Source of the DNA: an uncultured Bacteroidales bacterium
GTDB taxonomy: Bacteria; Bacteroidota; Bacteroidia; Bacteroidales; UBA932
DNA: 34,949 nucleotides
Assembly (NCBI GenBank): GCA_934678915.1
Contig: CAKUSF010000008.1
Location: 1 to 34,949, forward strand
Direction: 5' to 3'
The position numbers and the translations under genes were made by a program. Positions 24,508-32,437 of the stretch are shown piece by piece. The notes beneath the pieces are model-generated. The model made no database searches. It worked only from the letters and a program-made list of their open reading frames with translations, and was not told where the DNA came from. Within the stretch, counting starts at the first letter, position 1. Each line of letters begins with the position of its first letter.

Positions 24508-25194
24508 ATGCTGGTCGTTCTGGAAGGCTTGGACGGGGCTGGTAAATCCACACAAGTCAAGAAGCTAAAGGCGTATCTTGAAAAGGTAAGCCCGGAATTG
24601 GAGTACATCCACTTCCCAAGATATGACGCTCCTGTTTATGGGGATCTGATCAGCCGTTTCCTGCGTGGGGATTTCGGAAGCAACGAATCGGTTCATCCTC
24701 AATTGGTTGCCCTACTGTTCGCAGAGGACAGGCACGGAGCTGCTCCTCTGATGAAGAAAGTCCTTTCAGAAGGCGGTTTCGTGTTGCTTGACAGGTATGT
24801 CTATTCCAACATCGCCTACCAGTGCGCAAAACTTTCCAATCCGGTCGAGCGAGAGAACCTGCGAAAATGGATTATAAACACTGAATATGGCGACTTCGGC
24901 CTGCCGAAGCCAGACTTGAATATATTCCTAGACGTTCCGATCGGATTTGTCGAAAGTAGGTTGGAGTCCTCAAGAACAGGCAGTGACAGAGAGTATCTCC
25001 ATGGTTCGCAGGACATCCACGAAGCCGACATTGAGTTCCAGAAACAAGTTCAAGCAATATACCGGCAGCAGGCAGACCTTGACCCAGACTTCATCAGAAT
25101 AGATTGCTCGGACGAATTTGGGGATATGCTGCCACCGGACAGGATATTCGCAAAAATAAAGGAAGTTATTGACGAACATATTCAAACAACATGA
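24508..25194 (+). CDS. tmk: Thymidylate kinase
   Basis: Phosphorylates dTMP to dTDP. The 228-residue protein has the P-loop GLDGAGKS (7-14) directly at its N-terminus, the DR(Y/H) motif as LLDRYVYSN (93-101), the FPRYD segment at 36-40, and a LID region around SSRTGSDREYL. It is slightly longer than the E. coli enzyme (213). The frame is open from 24439, but ATG 24508 puts the P-loop at the usual distance. Its stop overlaps the next ATG as ATGA, so translation of the downstream membrane protein is probably coupled. Confidence 0.93.
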   Translation: MLVVLEGLDGAGKSTQVKKLKAYLEKVSPELEYIHFPRYDAPVYGDLISRFLRGDFGSNESVHPQLVALLFAEDRHGAAPLMKKVLSEGGFVLLDRYVYSNIAYQCAKLSNPVERENLRKWIINTEYGDFGLPKPDLNIFLDVPIGFVESRLESSRTGSDREYLHGSQDIHEADIEFQKQVQAIYRQQADLDPDFIRIDCSDEFGDMLPPDRIFAKIKEVIDEHIQTT

Positions 25195-26420
25195 ACAACG
25201 TTTTCCTCTTTAGACTTAGAAGGCTGTGCGCATTCATCATAGGTGTAGTGTTCCTTATTGCAGGAATCTTCAAATTACTTGATCCTGTTGGGGCAGGATT
25301 GGTGATGGAAGGCTATCTGCGGTTCTTTCATTTAGTGTTCATGCTTCCGGCTGCTAAACCTTTGGCCGTGCTCCTTGCACTTGCGGAAGCGATACTCGGT
25401 TCTGCCATGATTTGCGGAGTCTGGAGGAAATCTATGGCAATCATCACTACTGCGATGATTGTGTTCTTCACCATACTGACTTTACTGCTTGCCATCTTCA
25501 ATCCTATTTCGCTTACGGATTGTGGATGCTTCGGGGAGGTGATTCACCTGACCAATCTTCAAACTTTCCTTAAGAATCTAGTTCTGTTGACATTAGCGAT
25601 GGTTGCCTTCCTACCTTTCAAGCATTTCGGGAAGAACAGGAAACGGAAGCTAGTTTCTTTCGCAATCGTGACAGCCTCAATTTTAGCTTTCACAGTTTAC
25701 TCTTGGACATCCATCCCTCTCGTGGATTACACCGAGTTCACTCCAGGCAGCGAGTTGCTAGCATCAACTAAGGATGGCAATGAGGACTCCGGCTACTACA
25801 AATCGACAATCATCTACGAGAAGAACGGCCAGGAAGGAGCCTTTGATCTGGACAATCTGCCGGACTCTACCTGGACATACGTCCGCACTGAGACCATCTT
25901 CATCAACGGAACGGACATCGAGGACAACAAACCAGCGCTCTCGTTCACGGATTCATCAGGAGATTACCAGGATGAAAAAGCCACCTATGGCAATGTGCTA
26001 GCTGTTTCTGTTTATGAGCCGTCCAAGACCGATGGAAATTTCTGGGCGAAGATGGCAGACGATTTTGACGGGGCTAAAGCAGCTGGCTTTACTCCCCTGC
26101 TGTTGGTTTCCTCAACAAAGGAACAGTTCGAAACGTTGCCAATGATTGAGCCTGAGGTACATTCGCGTCTTTTTGGCTCGACATATTTCGCTGACAAAAA
26201 GACGCTCGTCACTCTCAACCGTTCGAACGGTGGTGCAACTTGGTTCAGCGATGGCCAACTCATCCGTAAATATTCCCACAGAAACATTCCTTCCGAAGAG
26301 ACTCTTCGCGAGATGGCGGAAGACGATCCTACCGAAGAAATGCTGCACTCCAGCACTAAAGGTCGTCTCCGCTTCCAAGGCTTCATGCTCTACGTCTTCG
26401 CCATTCTGCTGATACTCTAA
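25191..26420 (+). CDS. BT_3928-like membrane protein with N-terminal DoxX/MauE-like domain
   Basis: A 409-residue protein. About the first 165 residues form four or five transmembrane helices with IAGIFKLLDPVGAGLVMEGY and a DCGCFG motif, as in DoxX/MauE-type proteins. In those, paired cysteines suggest a link to disulfide or quinone chemistry. Next comes a soluble domain of about 215 residues with a SVYEPSKTDG segment and a thioredoxin-fold-like layout, then a final hydrophobic segment (FMLYVFAILLIL). The architecture resembles the BT_3928 family of Bacteroidota, known only by name. It overlaps tmk by ATGA. A weak inverted repeat GATACT/AGTATC (26411-26428) covers its stop and could help end transcription. 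Confidence 0.75.
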   Translation: MNNVFLFRLRRLCAFIIGVVFLIAGIFKLLDPVGAGLVMEGYLRFFHLVFMLPAAKPLAVLLALAEAILGSAMICGVWRKSMAIITTAMIVFFTILTLLLAIFNPISLTDCGCFGEVIHLTNLQTFLKNLVLLTLAMVAFLPFKHFGKNRKRKLVSFAIVTASILAFTVYSWTSIPLVDYTEFTPGSELLASTKDGNEDSGYYKSTIIYEKNGQEGAFDLDNLPDSTWTYVRTETIFINGTDIEDNKPALSFTDSSGDYQDEKATYGNVLAVSVYEPSKTDGNFWAKMADDFDGAKAAGFTPLLLVSSTKEQFETLPMIEPEVHSRLFGSTYFADKKTLVTLNRSNGGATWFSDGQLIRKYSHRNIPSEETLREMAEDDPTEEMLHSSTKGRLRFQGFMLYVFAILLIL

Positions 26421-26457
26421 AAAGTATCATTATCGTAAATATTAAAATTATATTCAT

Positions 26458-26465
26458 TATCTTTG
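26458..26465 (+). promoter_or_regulatory. -7 promoter box for hipB-hipA (TATCTTTG)
   Basis: TATCTTTG is 35 nt before the hipB ATG and sits in A/T-rich DNA. Confidence 0.6.
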
Positions 26466-26486
26466 CATTTAGGGGATAACAGATAT

Positions 26487-26498
26487 AATATTAATATT
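26487..26498. promoter_or_regulatory. Candidate HipB operator (palindrome AATATTAATATT)
   Basis: A perfect 12-bp palindrome lies one base before the hipB ATG, downstream of the promoter box. Antitoxins of this type usually repress their own operon by binding palindromes there. The similar AAATATTAAAATTATATT at about 26437-26454 could be a second site. A/T-rich palindromes arise easily by chance, so this is tentative. Confidence 0.35.
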
Positions 26499-26499
26499 T

Positions 26500-26817
26500 A
26501 TGCTTGATGAAGATTTCATATTCACCTTTCCCGATGAACTCACAAGGGCATTGGCGGAGAGACTGAAGAGAAGAAGACTGGAGAAAGGGATCACTAGAAA
26601 CGGGCTGCAATCAATGACCGGGGTTCCGAAATCCACCATAGCGCATTTTGAGACCACTTCCAAGATCTCTCTTGAATCCTTTGTCAAAATCGCGATGGGA
26701 TTAGGCTACACCGAAGAGATGGACAAACTTTTCATGGAAGCGAAGTACAGCACCATGGAAGAAATGGAAACCATCAAAAGGAATATGAACAGAAAAAGAG
26801 GAGTGCGGAAGTCATGA
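26500..26817 (+). CDS. HTH (XRE-type) antitoxin-like regulator of the HipBA pair
   Basis: A 105-residue DNA-binding protein. A helix-turn-helix of the XRE/Cro type covers about 15-68: LAERLKRRRLEKGITRNGL, then TGVPKSTIAHFET as turn and recognition helix, then LESFVKIAMGLGY. The C-terminal part (about 75-105) is basic and helical. It is followed by a HipA kinase gene with an ATGA overlap, so it is the HipB-like antitoxin and autorepressor. Sequence identity to E. coli HipB cannot be judged by eye; the assignment rests on fold, size and position. Confidence 0.85.
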   Translation: MLDEDFIFTFPDELTRALAERLKRRRLEKGITRNGLQSMTGVPKSTIAHFETTSKISLESFVKIAMGLGYTEEMDKLFMEAKYSTMEEMETIKRNMNRKRGVRKS

Positions 26818-27911
26818 TCAAACTACCTGAATCCCTTAATGTTTTTTATCATGATATGCTTGTCGGGACGTTGTCAATGACTCCCGGCAAGCATAAATGT
26901 GCGTTCGAGTACAGCCAAAACTGGCTTGCGGACGGATTCGCCATTTCCCCATTGGAATTGCCATTGAGAAGCGGTCTTTTGCTGCCTAAGACCGATTATT
27001 TCTACGGTAATTTCGGGATATTTGAAGACAGCATGCCTGACGGGTACGGCAACTACCTTCTGAACAGGATTCTGCAGAAATACGGAACATCTTTAATCGA
27101 GATGAATCCTGTTGAACGGCTGTCATTTGTCGGTGCGAAGGGAATGGGGGCGCTTACTTATGTGCCGGAATATACCATCAACACCGCTGAAGAGACCTCC
27201 ACTCTTGACCAGATGCAGAAAGACGCTCTGGACGTACTGTCTGAAAAGGACTTCTCCAGCACTGAGATGCTCTACATAAACAGTGGAAACTCAGGAGGAT
27301 GCCGTCCGAAATGCTTGTGGAAAGACGATGAAGGCTCATGGCTCGTAAAATTCAGGCATACTTACGATCCTGCTGACATCGGGCAGCGTGAATACGAAAT
27401 CCTCATGAAAGCAAAGGAGTGCGGCATAACTGTCCCCGACTGCAAACTATTCAATGGCAGATACCTTGGCACGAAACGGTTCGACATCACTCCCGACGGG
27501 ACAAGGCTTCACGTGGCGACCGCATCCGCGCTTCTGTGCGAATCTATCCGCCAGCCGATGATGGATTATCGCAGGTTGATAAGGTTCACCGCGTATCTGA
27601 CACAAGATACGTCACAAGTCCAGGAAATGTTCCGCAGAATGATCTTCAACTACGAAATCGGAAACAATGACGATCACGCAAAGAATTTCTCATTCATCTT
27701 CGATGGAAAAAGATGGAATATCTCCCCGGCATATGACCTTACCGAGTGCCGTGACGCCAACCACGGATTCCATTCATCGCTCGCCAACGGGAAGGAACAT
27801 CCGACCTTGGAGGATTTCCTGATTATAGCCGTGGATGCCGGATTGACCAAAAAACAGGCTATGAATATAATCGACCAGATCCGTGCTGTTGTCAATCCTA
27901 AAACAGAATAA
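26814..27911 (+). CDS. HipA family serine/threonine kinase toxin
   Basis: A 365-residue HipA-family kinase. In E. coli HipA phosphorylates GltX and induces persistence; the target here is unknown. An N-terminal domain (1-~100, with SPLELPLRSG and FEDSMPDGYGN) precedes the kinase core. INSGNSGGCRPK (155-166) is the P-loop-like autophosphorylation segment. Lys179 in WLVKF is the ATP Lys, TKRFD is at 220-224, the catalytic loop NNDDHAKNF at 284-292 and the metal-binding SPAYDLT at 304-310. All key motifs are present, so it looks active. It is shorter than E. coli HipA (440). It overlaps hipB by 4 bp and stands between tmk/BT_3928-like and purB; base use is not clearly foreign. Confidence 0.9.
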   Translation: MIKLPESLNVFYHDMLVGTLSMTPGKHKCAFEYSQNWLADGFAISPLELPLRSGLLLPKTDYFYGNFGIFEDSMPDGYGNYLLNRILQKYGTSLIEMNPVERLSFVGAKGMGALTYVPEYTINTAEETSTLDQMQKDALDVLSEKDFSSTEMLYINSGNSGGCRPKCLWKDDEGSWLVKFRHTYDPADIGQREYEILMKAKECGITVPDCKLFNGRYLGTKRFDITPDGTRLHVATASALLCESIRQPMMDYRRLIRFTAYLTQDTSQVQEMFRRMIFNYEIGNNDDHAKNFSFIFDGKRWNISPAYDLTECRDANHGFHSSLANGKEHPTLEDFLIIAVDAGLTKKQAMNIIDQIRAVVNPKTE

Positions 27912-27951
27912 TGGGATAATCGGGCACTGAATATGCCGAGGTGAGGGTCTA

Positions 27952-29313
27952 TCAGAAGCCTGTGTAGTTCCACGGGGTGATGGCGCGGAGCTCTTCCTTG
28001 ACGGAGTCGCTGACATCCAAGCCATTGACAAAGTCCTCAATGGTTTTCTCATCGATGGCGGAGCCGGTGCGGGTGAGATTCTTTAGGGTCTCGTAAGGGT
28101 TCGGGTAGTTCTCGCGGCGAAGGATTGTCTGGATGGCCTCGGCTACCACGGCCCAGTTGCGGTGCAGTTCGGCATCGATGGCAGGACGGTTCAGAATCAG
28201 TTTTCCGAGTCCTTTCTTAAGTGACGCAAGGGCGATCATTCCGTGGGCCACAGGGACGCCGATGTTACGCTGGACGGTGGAGTCGGTCAGATCCCTCTGC
28301 AATCTGGAGATCGGGAGCTTCATCGACAGGAATGTCAGCACTGCGTTGGCCATTCCGAGGTTGCCTTCTGCGTTCTCGAAGTCTATCGGATTGACCTTGT
28401 GAGGCATGGCAGAGGAGCCGACCTCGTTCTTGGCGACCTGTTGGTGGAAATATTCCATGGAGATGTAGGTCCAGATGTCGCGGCAGAGATCAATCAGGAT
28501 CGTGTTGATGCGGCGGAGGCAGTCGAATATGGCCGCAAGATTGTCGTAGTGGTCGATCTGGGTGGTCGGGAAGGATCTCTTGAGCCCAAGCGAGGCCACG
28601 AACCTGTCAGCGAATGCCGGCCAGTCGATGTCCGGGAAGGCCACCTTGTGGGCGTTCATGTTGCCGGTCGCGCCGCCGAACTTGGCAGGCCAAGTCAACT
28701 GGCCGAACTGGCGAAGCTGCTCGTCAAGCCTTGAGACGAACACCTGAAACTCCTTTCCGAGCCTTGTCGGAGTGGCAGGCTGACCGTGCGTCCTGGCAAG
28801 CATCGGGACATCCTTCCACGCCTGCACATCGGCCTCCAAAATGGACATCACCTCTTTCAGTGCGGGAATATATTCATTCTCAAGAGCTTCCTTTAGCATC
28901 AGCGGCTGAGCCGTGTTGTTGATGTCCTGAGATGTCAGGCCGAAGTGGACGAACTCCTGCCAGCGGGATATTCCCAAAGCCTTGAAGTTGTCCTTGATGA
29001 AATATTCAACGGCCTTGACATCGTGGTTGGTGATTTTCTCGATGTCCTTCACTTTCTGGGCGTCTTCCGGAGTCATTGCCTGATAGAGCCCGCGCAGGCG
29101 GGAGAACAACTCATCGCGGCTCATCCCCGTGCCTTCACCGAAATCAGCGAGCTGGGGCAGAGGAATCTCGCAAAGAGCGATGAAATACTCCACCTCCACG
29201 CGAACACGATTGCGAATCAAGGCGAACTCACTGAAGTACTGTCTCAACGATGCGGTTTTGGCAGCATAGCGACCATCAATCGGTGACACTGCCAGAAGAG
29301 AATGAAAGTCCAT
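27952..29313 (-). CDS. purB: Adenylosuccinate lyase
   Basis: Cleaves adenylosuccinate to AMP, and SAICAR to AICAR, in purine synthesis. The 453-residue protein of the fumarase/aspartase superfamily has the family signature GSSAMPHKVNP (299-309), the catalytic His region ARTHGQPATPT (173-183), and HFGLTSQDINNT (123-134). The length fits the PurB form with the longer middle domain. The start is ATG 29313, in the context TTGAATATG; a TTG two codons upstream is in frame. It begins 12 nt after the stop of the ftsB/divIC-like gene. It converges on hipA with a 40-bp gap in which I see no clear terminator. Confidence 0.95.
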   Translation of the reverse strand: MDFHSLLAVSPIDGRYAAKTASLRQYFSEFALIRNRVRVEVEYFIALCEIPLPQLADFGEGTGMSRDELFSRLRGLYQAMTPEDAQKVKDIEKITNHDVKAVEYFIKDNFKALGISRWQEFVHFGLTSQDINNTAQPLMLKEALENEYIPALKEVMSILEADVQAWKDVPMLARTHGQPATPTRLGKEFQVFVSRLDEQLRQFGQLTWPAKFGGATGNMNAHKVAFPDIDWPAFADRFVASLGLKRSFPTTQIDHYDNLAAIFDCLRRINTILIDLCRDIWTYISMEYFHQQVAKNEVGSSAMPHKVNPIDFENAEGNLGMANAVLTFLSMKLPISRLQRDLTDSTVQRNIGVPVAHGMIALASLKKGLGKLILNRPAIDAELHRNWAVVAEAIQTILRRENYPNPYETLKNLTRTGSAIDEKTIEDFVNGLDVSDSVKEELRAITPWNYTGF

Positions 29314-29325
29314 ATTCAAGTAAAA

Positions 29326-29652
29326 TTATTTTTCTATGACATACACATCATCGCCCAGCTCAGCGAATCCGAAATTCTCGCGGGCAAATTGTTCCAGAGT
29401 GTCCTTACTGTGCGTCAGTCCATGGATTTGGCGGTCCATGTCTTTGATCTCAGCGCTATACTGCTCAATCAGCCTCTCCTGATTGCGGATCTCGAAACCG
29501 GCCTTGATCCAACGAACAATGTTGTTCTGGTTCACGAAGCCGACCAAAATGACAAAAAGAATGGTCGAGACAATGGCATAACGGATGAAGGAACGTTTGT
29601 CTGCGTTCCTGCCATCATTACCTATGTTCCAGATGTCCTTGAACTTTCCCAC
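29326..29652 (-). CDS. FtsB/DivIC-like septum formation initiator
   Basis: A 108-residue single-pass membrane protein: cytoplasmic N-terminus with basic residues, a transmembrane helix (about 24-43, YAIVSTILFVILVGFV), a coiled coil (about 52-85, NQERLIEQYSAEIKDMDRQI), then a short conserved tail REN-FGFAELGDDVYVIE. This is the FtsB/DivIC layout. Such proteins link FtsL and FtsQ/DivIB in the divisome. It stands upstream of purB by 12 nt. The promoter box TAATTTTG at 29675-29682 lies 23 nt upstream. The symbol is left empty because FtsB and DivIC are not separable by eye. Confidence 0.88.
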   Translation of the reverse strand: MGKFKDIWNIGNDGRNADKRSFIRYAIVSTILFVILVGFVNQNNIVRWIKAGFEIRNQERLIEQYSAEIKDMDRQIHGLTHSKDTLEQFARENFGFAELGDDVYVIEK

Positions 29653-29674
29653 TTCAGATAGAACAATATGTCTG

Positions 29675-29682
29675 CAAAATTA
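29675..29682 (-). promoter_or_regulatory. -7 promoter box for ftsB-purB (TAATTTTG)
   Basis: TAATTTTG on the minus strand matches TAnnTTTG, 23 nt before the ATG. It is divergent from the next box, 2 bp apart. Confidence 0.55.
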
Positions 29683-29684
29683 GT

Positions 29685-29692
29685 TATTTTTG
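29685..29692 (+). promoter_or_regulatory. -7 promoter box for the nucleotidyltransferase gene (TATTTTTG)
   Basis: TATTTTTG matches TAnnTTTG, 42 nt before the ATG at 29734. An ATATTCA heptamer lies in the leader. Confidence 0.6.
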
Positions 29693-29733
29693 TAGAATAA
29701 AGGAATGATTGAAATCACTAATATTCAAAAAAT

Positions 29734-30672
29734 ATGAAACCTACACTTCTTGTACTTGCAGCAGGCATGGGCAGCCGTTACGGTGGACTCAAGCAAATGG
29801 ACGGTCTCGGTCCTAGCGGAGAGACTATTATTGACTATTCTATCTACGATGCAGTCCATGCCGGATTCGGCAAGGTCGTTTACATTGTCAGAGAGTACTT
29901 CCGTGAGCAATTTGAACAGACTGTTCGGGAGAAGTACAGCGGCATCACCTGCCCTGACGGAACACCTCTAGAGTTCGATTTCGTGATCCAGGAACTGAAC
30001 AAGATTCCATCACAGTTCACCCTCAATCCTGAGAGGCAGAAGCCTTGGGGTACCGCCCACGCTGTGCTGATGGCCAAGGATGTCATCCACGAGCCGTTCG
30101 CTGTCATCAACGGTGACGACTACTACGGGAAGGATTCCTTCAGGATTCTCGGAGACTGGCTCAGGGCTCACGAAGGCACCACCGGAACGTGCAGCATCGT
30201 CGGCTTCGAACTTGACAACACTCTTTCTGAATATGGCAAGGTCTCCCGCGGCATCTGCTACTACGACAAGGATCTCCACCTCACCGGCATCGCTGAGCAT
30301 CTGAACATCGGCAAGGAGGCCGACGGCAAGGTCTACGGTGACAACTCAGTCAACGGTGAGACTCACGTCGAACTCGACGGCAAGGCTCTTTGCTCAATGA
30401 ATATGTGGGGCTTCACCCCTGACTACTTCCAGCTCAGCGAAGAGGTGTTCACTTCATTCCTTGAGCAAAACATAAATGAACTCAAGAAAGAGTTCTACAT
30501 TCCTTACGCTGTTGACGTCATGATGAAGGATCACGGCTACAAGTGCGAGGTTCTCTCAACCGACTCACACTGGTTCGGTGTCACCTACAAGGAAGACCGT
30601 CCGGGCGTTGTGGCCAAGTTCCAGGAGCTTGTTGACAAGGGAGTTTATCCTACACCTCTCTGGAAGAAATAA
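29734..30672 (+). CDS. Sugar-phosphate nucleotidyltransferase
   Basis: A 312-residue NTP-transferase. The N-terminus LLVLAAGMGSRYGGLKQMD carries the nucleotide-binding signature (GxGxR...K, residues 11-20), INGDDYYG (about 124-131) is the metal-binding Asp motif, and PWGTAHAVL is the usual uridylyl-transferase segment. It probably makes a UDP- or dTDP-sugar, but the sugar cannot be told from sequence. It is similar to but distinct from GalU and RmlA, so I give no symbol. It is the first gene of a chain with the CPBP protease (stop and start share one A, TAATG) and the YgjP-like gene. Confidence 0.86.
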   Translation: MKPTLLVLAAGMGSRYGGLKQMDGLGPSGETIIDYSIYDAVHAGFGKVVYIVREYFREQFEQTVREKYSGITCPDGTPLEFDFVIQELNKIPSQFTLNPERQKPWGTAHAVLMAKDVIHEPFAVINGDDYYGKDSFRILGDWLRAHEGTTGTCSIVGFELDNTLSEYGKVSRGICYYDKDLHLTGIAEHLNIGKEADGKVYGDNSVNGETHVELDGKALCSMNMWGFTPDYFQLSEEVFTSFLEQNINELKKEFYIPYAVDVMMKDHGYKCEVLSTDSHWFGVTYKEDRPGVVAKFQELVDKGVYPTPLWKK

Positions 30673-31640
30673 TGTCCTTTCTCAGACCACGCAAGGTCGA
30701 GAGGAACTACGACCTTTTCTCCGGCTGCGCCTGGTACACTCCAGGCGTGGCTGGTTTATTTGCGATCCTCGGCTGGTTTTTGGCCGGAATGATTCTCGGA
30801 AGTCTGGTCAACATAGCATTGTTGTTCTTGGCTCCGGGATTCCCTCTTTACTACAGCATGCTGATCATTTACCCGGTGCAGTTCATGCCTGTTTTGATGT
30901 ACGTCAGACTCAAGAGCATGAGGAACTCCACCTTCGACAGGGGATATGCTTTGGACAGCAATCATTTCGGGGCTAAAGGCGGAGCGTTAACCGCCATCCT
31001 TATGGCTTTCGGGACAATCGCGCTGGCTTTGATGCTTGAGCCGTTGATGGCATTGATGCCTGAAATGGACGAAAATTTGGTCAAGACCATGGAGCAGTTG
31101 CTTGACGGGCCGCTTTGGGTAAGTCTCCTGAGCATGAGCGTGTTCGCTCCAGTATTTGAGGAGTGGATGTGCCGTGGAATCGTGCTGAGAGGCCTGCTGA
31201 ACTATTCCCGCAAGGGGGAGCCTGAAGAGGACGGCAGACGCAGGGGAATGAATCCGGCTCTGGCGATAGCGATCTCAGCGATCTTCTTCGCCACAATCCA
31301 CGGCAATCTCTGGCAGGGAGTCTCTGCATTTCTCCTCGGAAGCTTCTTCGGCTATGCCTATTACAAGACTGGGTCACTAAAACTCACTATGCTTATGCAC
31401 TGCGTCAACAACACCGTTTCGGTGCTGTCATCGAAACTGCCCGCATTCAAGGATTTTGGGGCGGATGCTAGTCTTCTGGATATTGTCCCGACAGGAACCT
31501 ATGTGATGATATTCATTGTCAGTGCTGCAATCTTATTCTTGGCTGTCAGGCATTTGGCAAAAATAAAAACCGCTTCACTTCAAGGCAACTGCGATGTGAT
31601 TCCGGGATCCGATGAAACCACCGATGGAGAAACTTTATGA
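30672..31640 (+). CDS. CPBP (Abi/CAAX-like) intramembrane metalloprotease
   Basis: A 322-residue polytopic membrane protein with about seven or eight hydrophobic segments. The three CPBP motifs are present: EEWMCR (163-168), FATIHG with His210, and MLMHCVNN with His243. These residues hold the active-site metal in the Rce1-like family. Bacterial members are linked to membrane-protein processing, bacteriocin immunity or unknown jobs. The start overlaps the nucleotidyltransferase stop by one base and its own end overlaps the next gene by 29 bp, which suggests tight translational coupling. Confidence 0.9.
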   Translation: MSFLRPRKVERNYDLFSGCAWYTPGVAGLFAILGWFLAGMILGSLVNIALLFLAPGFPLYYSMLIIYPVQFMPVLMYVRLKSMRNSTFDRGYALDSNHFGAKGGALTAILMAFGTIALALMLEPLMALMPEMDENLVKTMEQLLDGPLWVSLLSMSVFAPVFEEWMCRGIVLRGLLNYSRKGEPEEDGRRRGMNPALAIAISAIFFATIHGNLWQGVSAFLLGSFFGYAYYKTGSLKLTMLMHCVNNTVSVLSSKLPAFKDFGADASLLDIVPTGTYVMIFIVSAAILFLAVRHLAKIKTASLQGNCDVIPGSDETTDGETL

Positions 31641-32181
31641 CGATCCGGAAGTAGGACAGGTAGTCCTTAAGAAAAACGTACGCTCCCGCAGGGTGACACT
31701 CCGAGTGAATCCCCGCAGGGGCGTTACCGTTACGCTCCCCTACTTCGTTCCCTACAAGGCCGGATTAGATTTCTTTCTCGCAAAAAAGGATTGGGTTCTG
31801 AAAGTCCAGGCTAGGCAACGGGAACGGATTGGAGCCGAGTATATTCCTTCTCCAGAAGAAATTGAGGTGCTTCGAAAGGTGGCTAAAGAGGTACTCCCGA
31901 AGCGCCTGCAGGAACTTGCGGAAAGATATTCATTTGAATATAATTCCGTCCGCATCAAGCACAACTCCTCGAACTGGGGAAGCTGCTCGCGAAAAGGCAA
32001 CATCAACCTGAACCTCAACCTAGTTCGTCTTCCGGACGAGCTTCGTGACTATGTCATCCTCCACGAGCTCTGCCATCTCCGTCACCCCAACCACGGTCCC
32101 CAGTTCCACGCCCTCCTCGAATCCCTCTGCCCCGACCACCTTGCCAAGCAACGGGCGCTGCGCGGCTATCGGCTGTACTGA
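31612..32181 (+). CDS. YgjP/DUF45-like metallopeptidase
   Basis: A 189-residue protein with the zinc motif HELCHLRHPNHG (151-162): His151 and His155 bind zinc with Glu152 as catalytic base, and His161 is the likely third ligand, as in YgjP (DUF45/M48-like). Upstream come the basic segments RSRRVTLRVNPRRGVTVTLP and NWGSCSRKGNINLN, both typical of the family. The substrate is unknown. The start is ATG 31612 or ATG 31624; both lie inside the 3' end of the CPBP gene in another frame, so it is translationally coupled to it. Confidence 0.9.
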   Translation: MKPPMEKLYDDPEVGQVVLKKNVRSRRVTLRVNPRRGVTVTLPYFVPYKAGLDFFLAKKDWVLKVQARQRERIGAEYIPSPEEIEVLRKVAKEVLPKRLQELAERYSFEYNSVRIKHNSSNWGSCSRKGNINLNLNLVRLPDELRDYVILHELCHLRHPNHGPQFHALLESLCPDHLAKQRALRGYRLY

Positions 32182-32270
32182 CAATTATCCTACATTAAAA
32201 AGAATCACCTTGCAAAATCTTTTTATTAGCGATAAAAAGATTCGACCATATTTTTATACTGCGAAAATAT

Positions 32271-32278
32271 TATATTTG
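32271..32278 (+). promoter_or_regulatory. -7 promoter box for small ORF and receptor (TATATTTG)
   Basis: TATATTTG matches TAnnTTTG, 22 nt before ATG 32300. The 89 bp from 32182 to 32270 are A/T-rich and show nothing else. Confidence 0.6.
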
Positions 32279-32299
32279 CACTGTTGATTAGAATGAGTT

Positions 32300-32437
32300 A
32301 TGAATAAGGAGATGAACTTCCCTAAAATGGTTGACACTTTAGAGTTTGTTTACCTGATGTCCTTTACAGCAATATTGAATCTCTTTACATGCTTGTCCAT
32401 TCAAAGATTGTCGAAGACTCTAGAAAGTATTAATTAA
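32300..32437 (+). CDS. Small 45-residue membrane protein, coupled to the receptor gene
   Basis: A 45-codon ORF starts MNKEMNFPKMVDTLEFVYLM and ends RLSKTLESIN. Residues about 14-34 (LEFVYLMSFTAILNLFTCLSI) form one hydrophobic segment flanked by charged ends, so a single-pass membrane protein is likely. It begins 22 nt after a promoter box, and its TAA shares the A with the ATG of the receptor gene (TAATG at 32435-32439). Exact overlap supports real translation and coupling. An alternative start is ATG 32312. I do not recognise a family. Other reading: a leader peptide whose translation controls the receptor. Confidence 0.6.
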   Translation: MNKEMNFPKMVDTLEFVYLMSFTAILNLFTCLSIQRLSKTLESIN

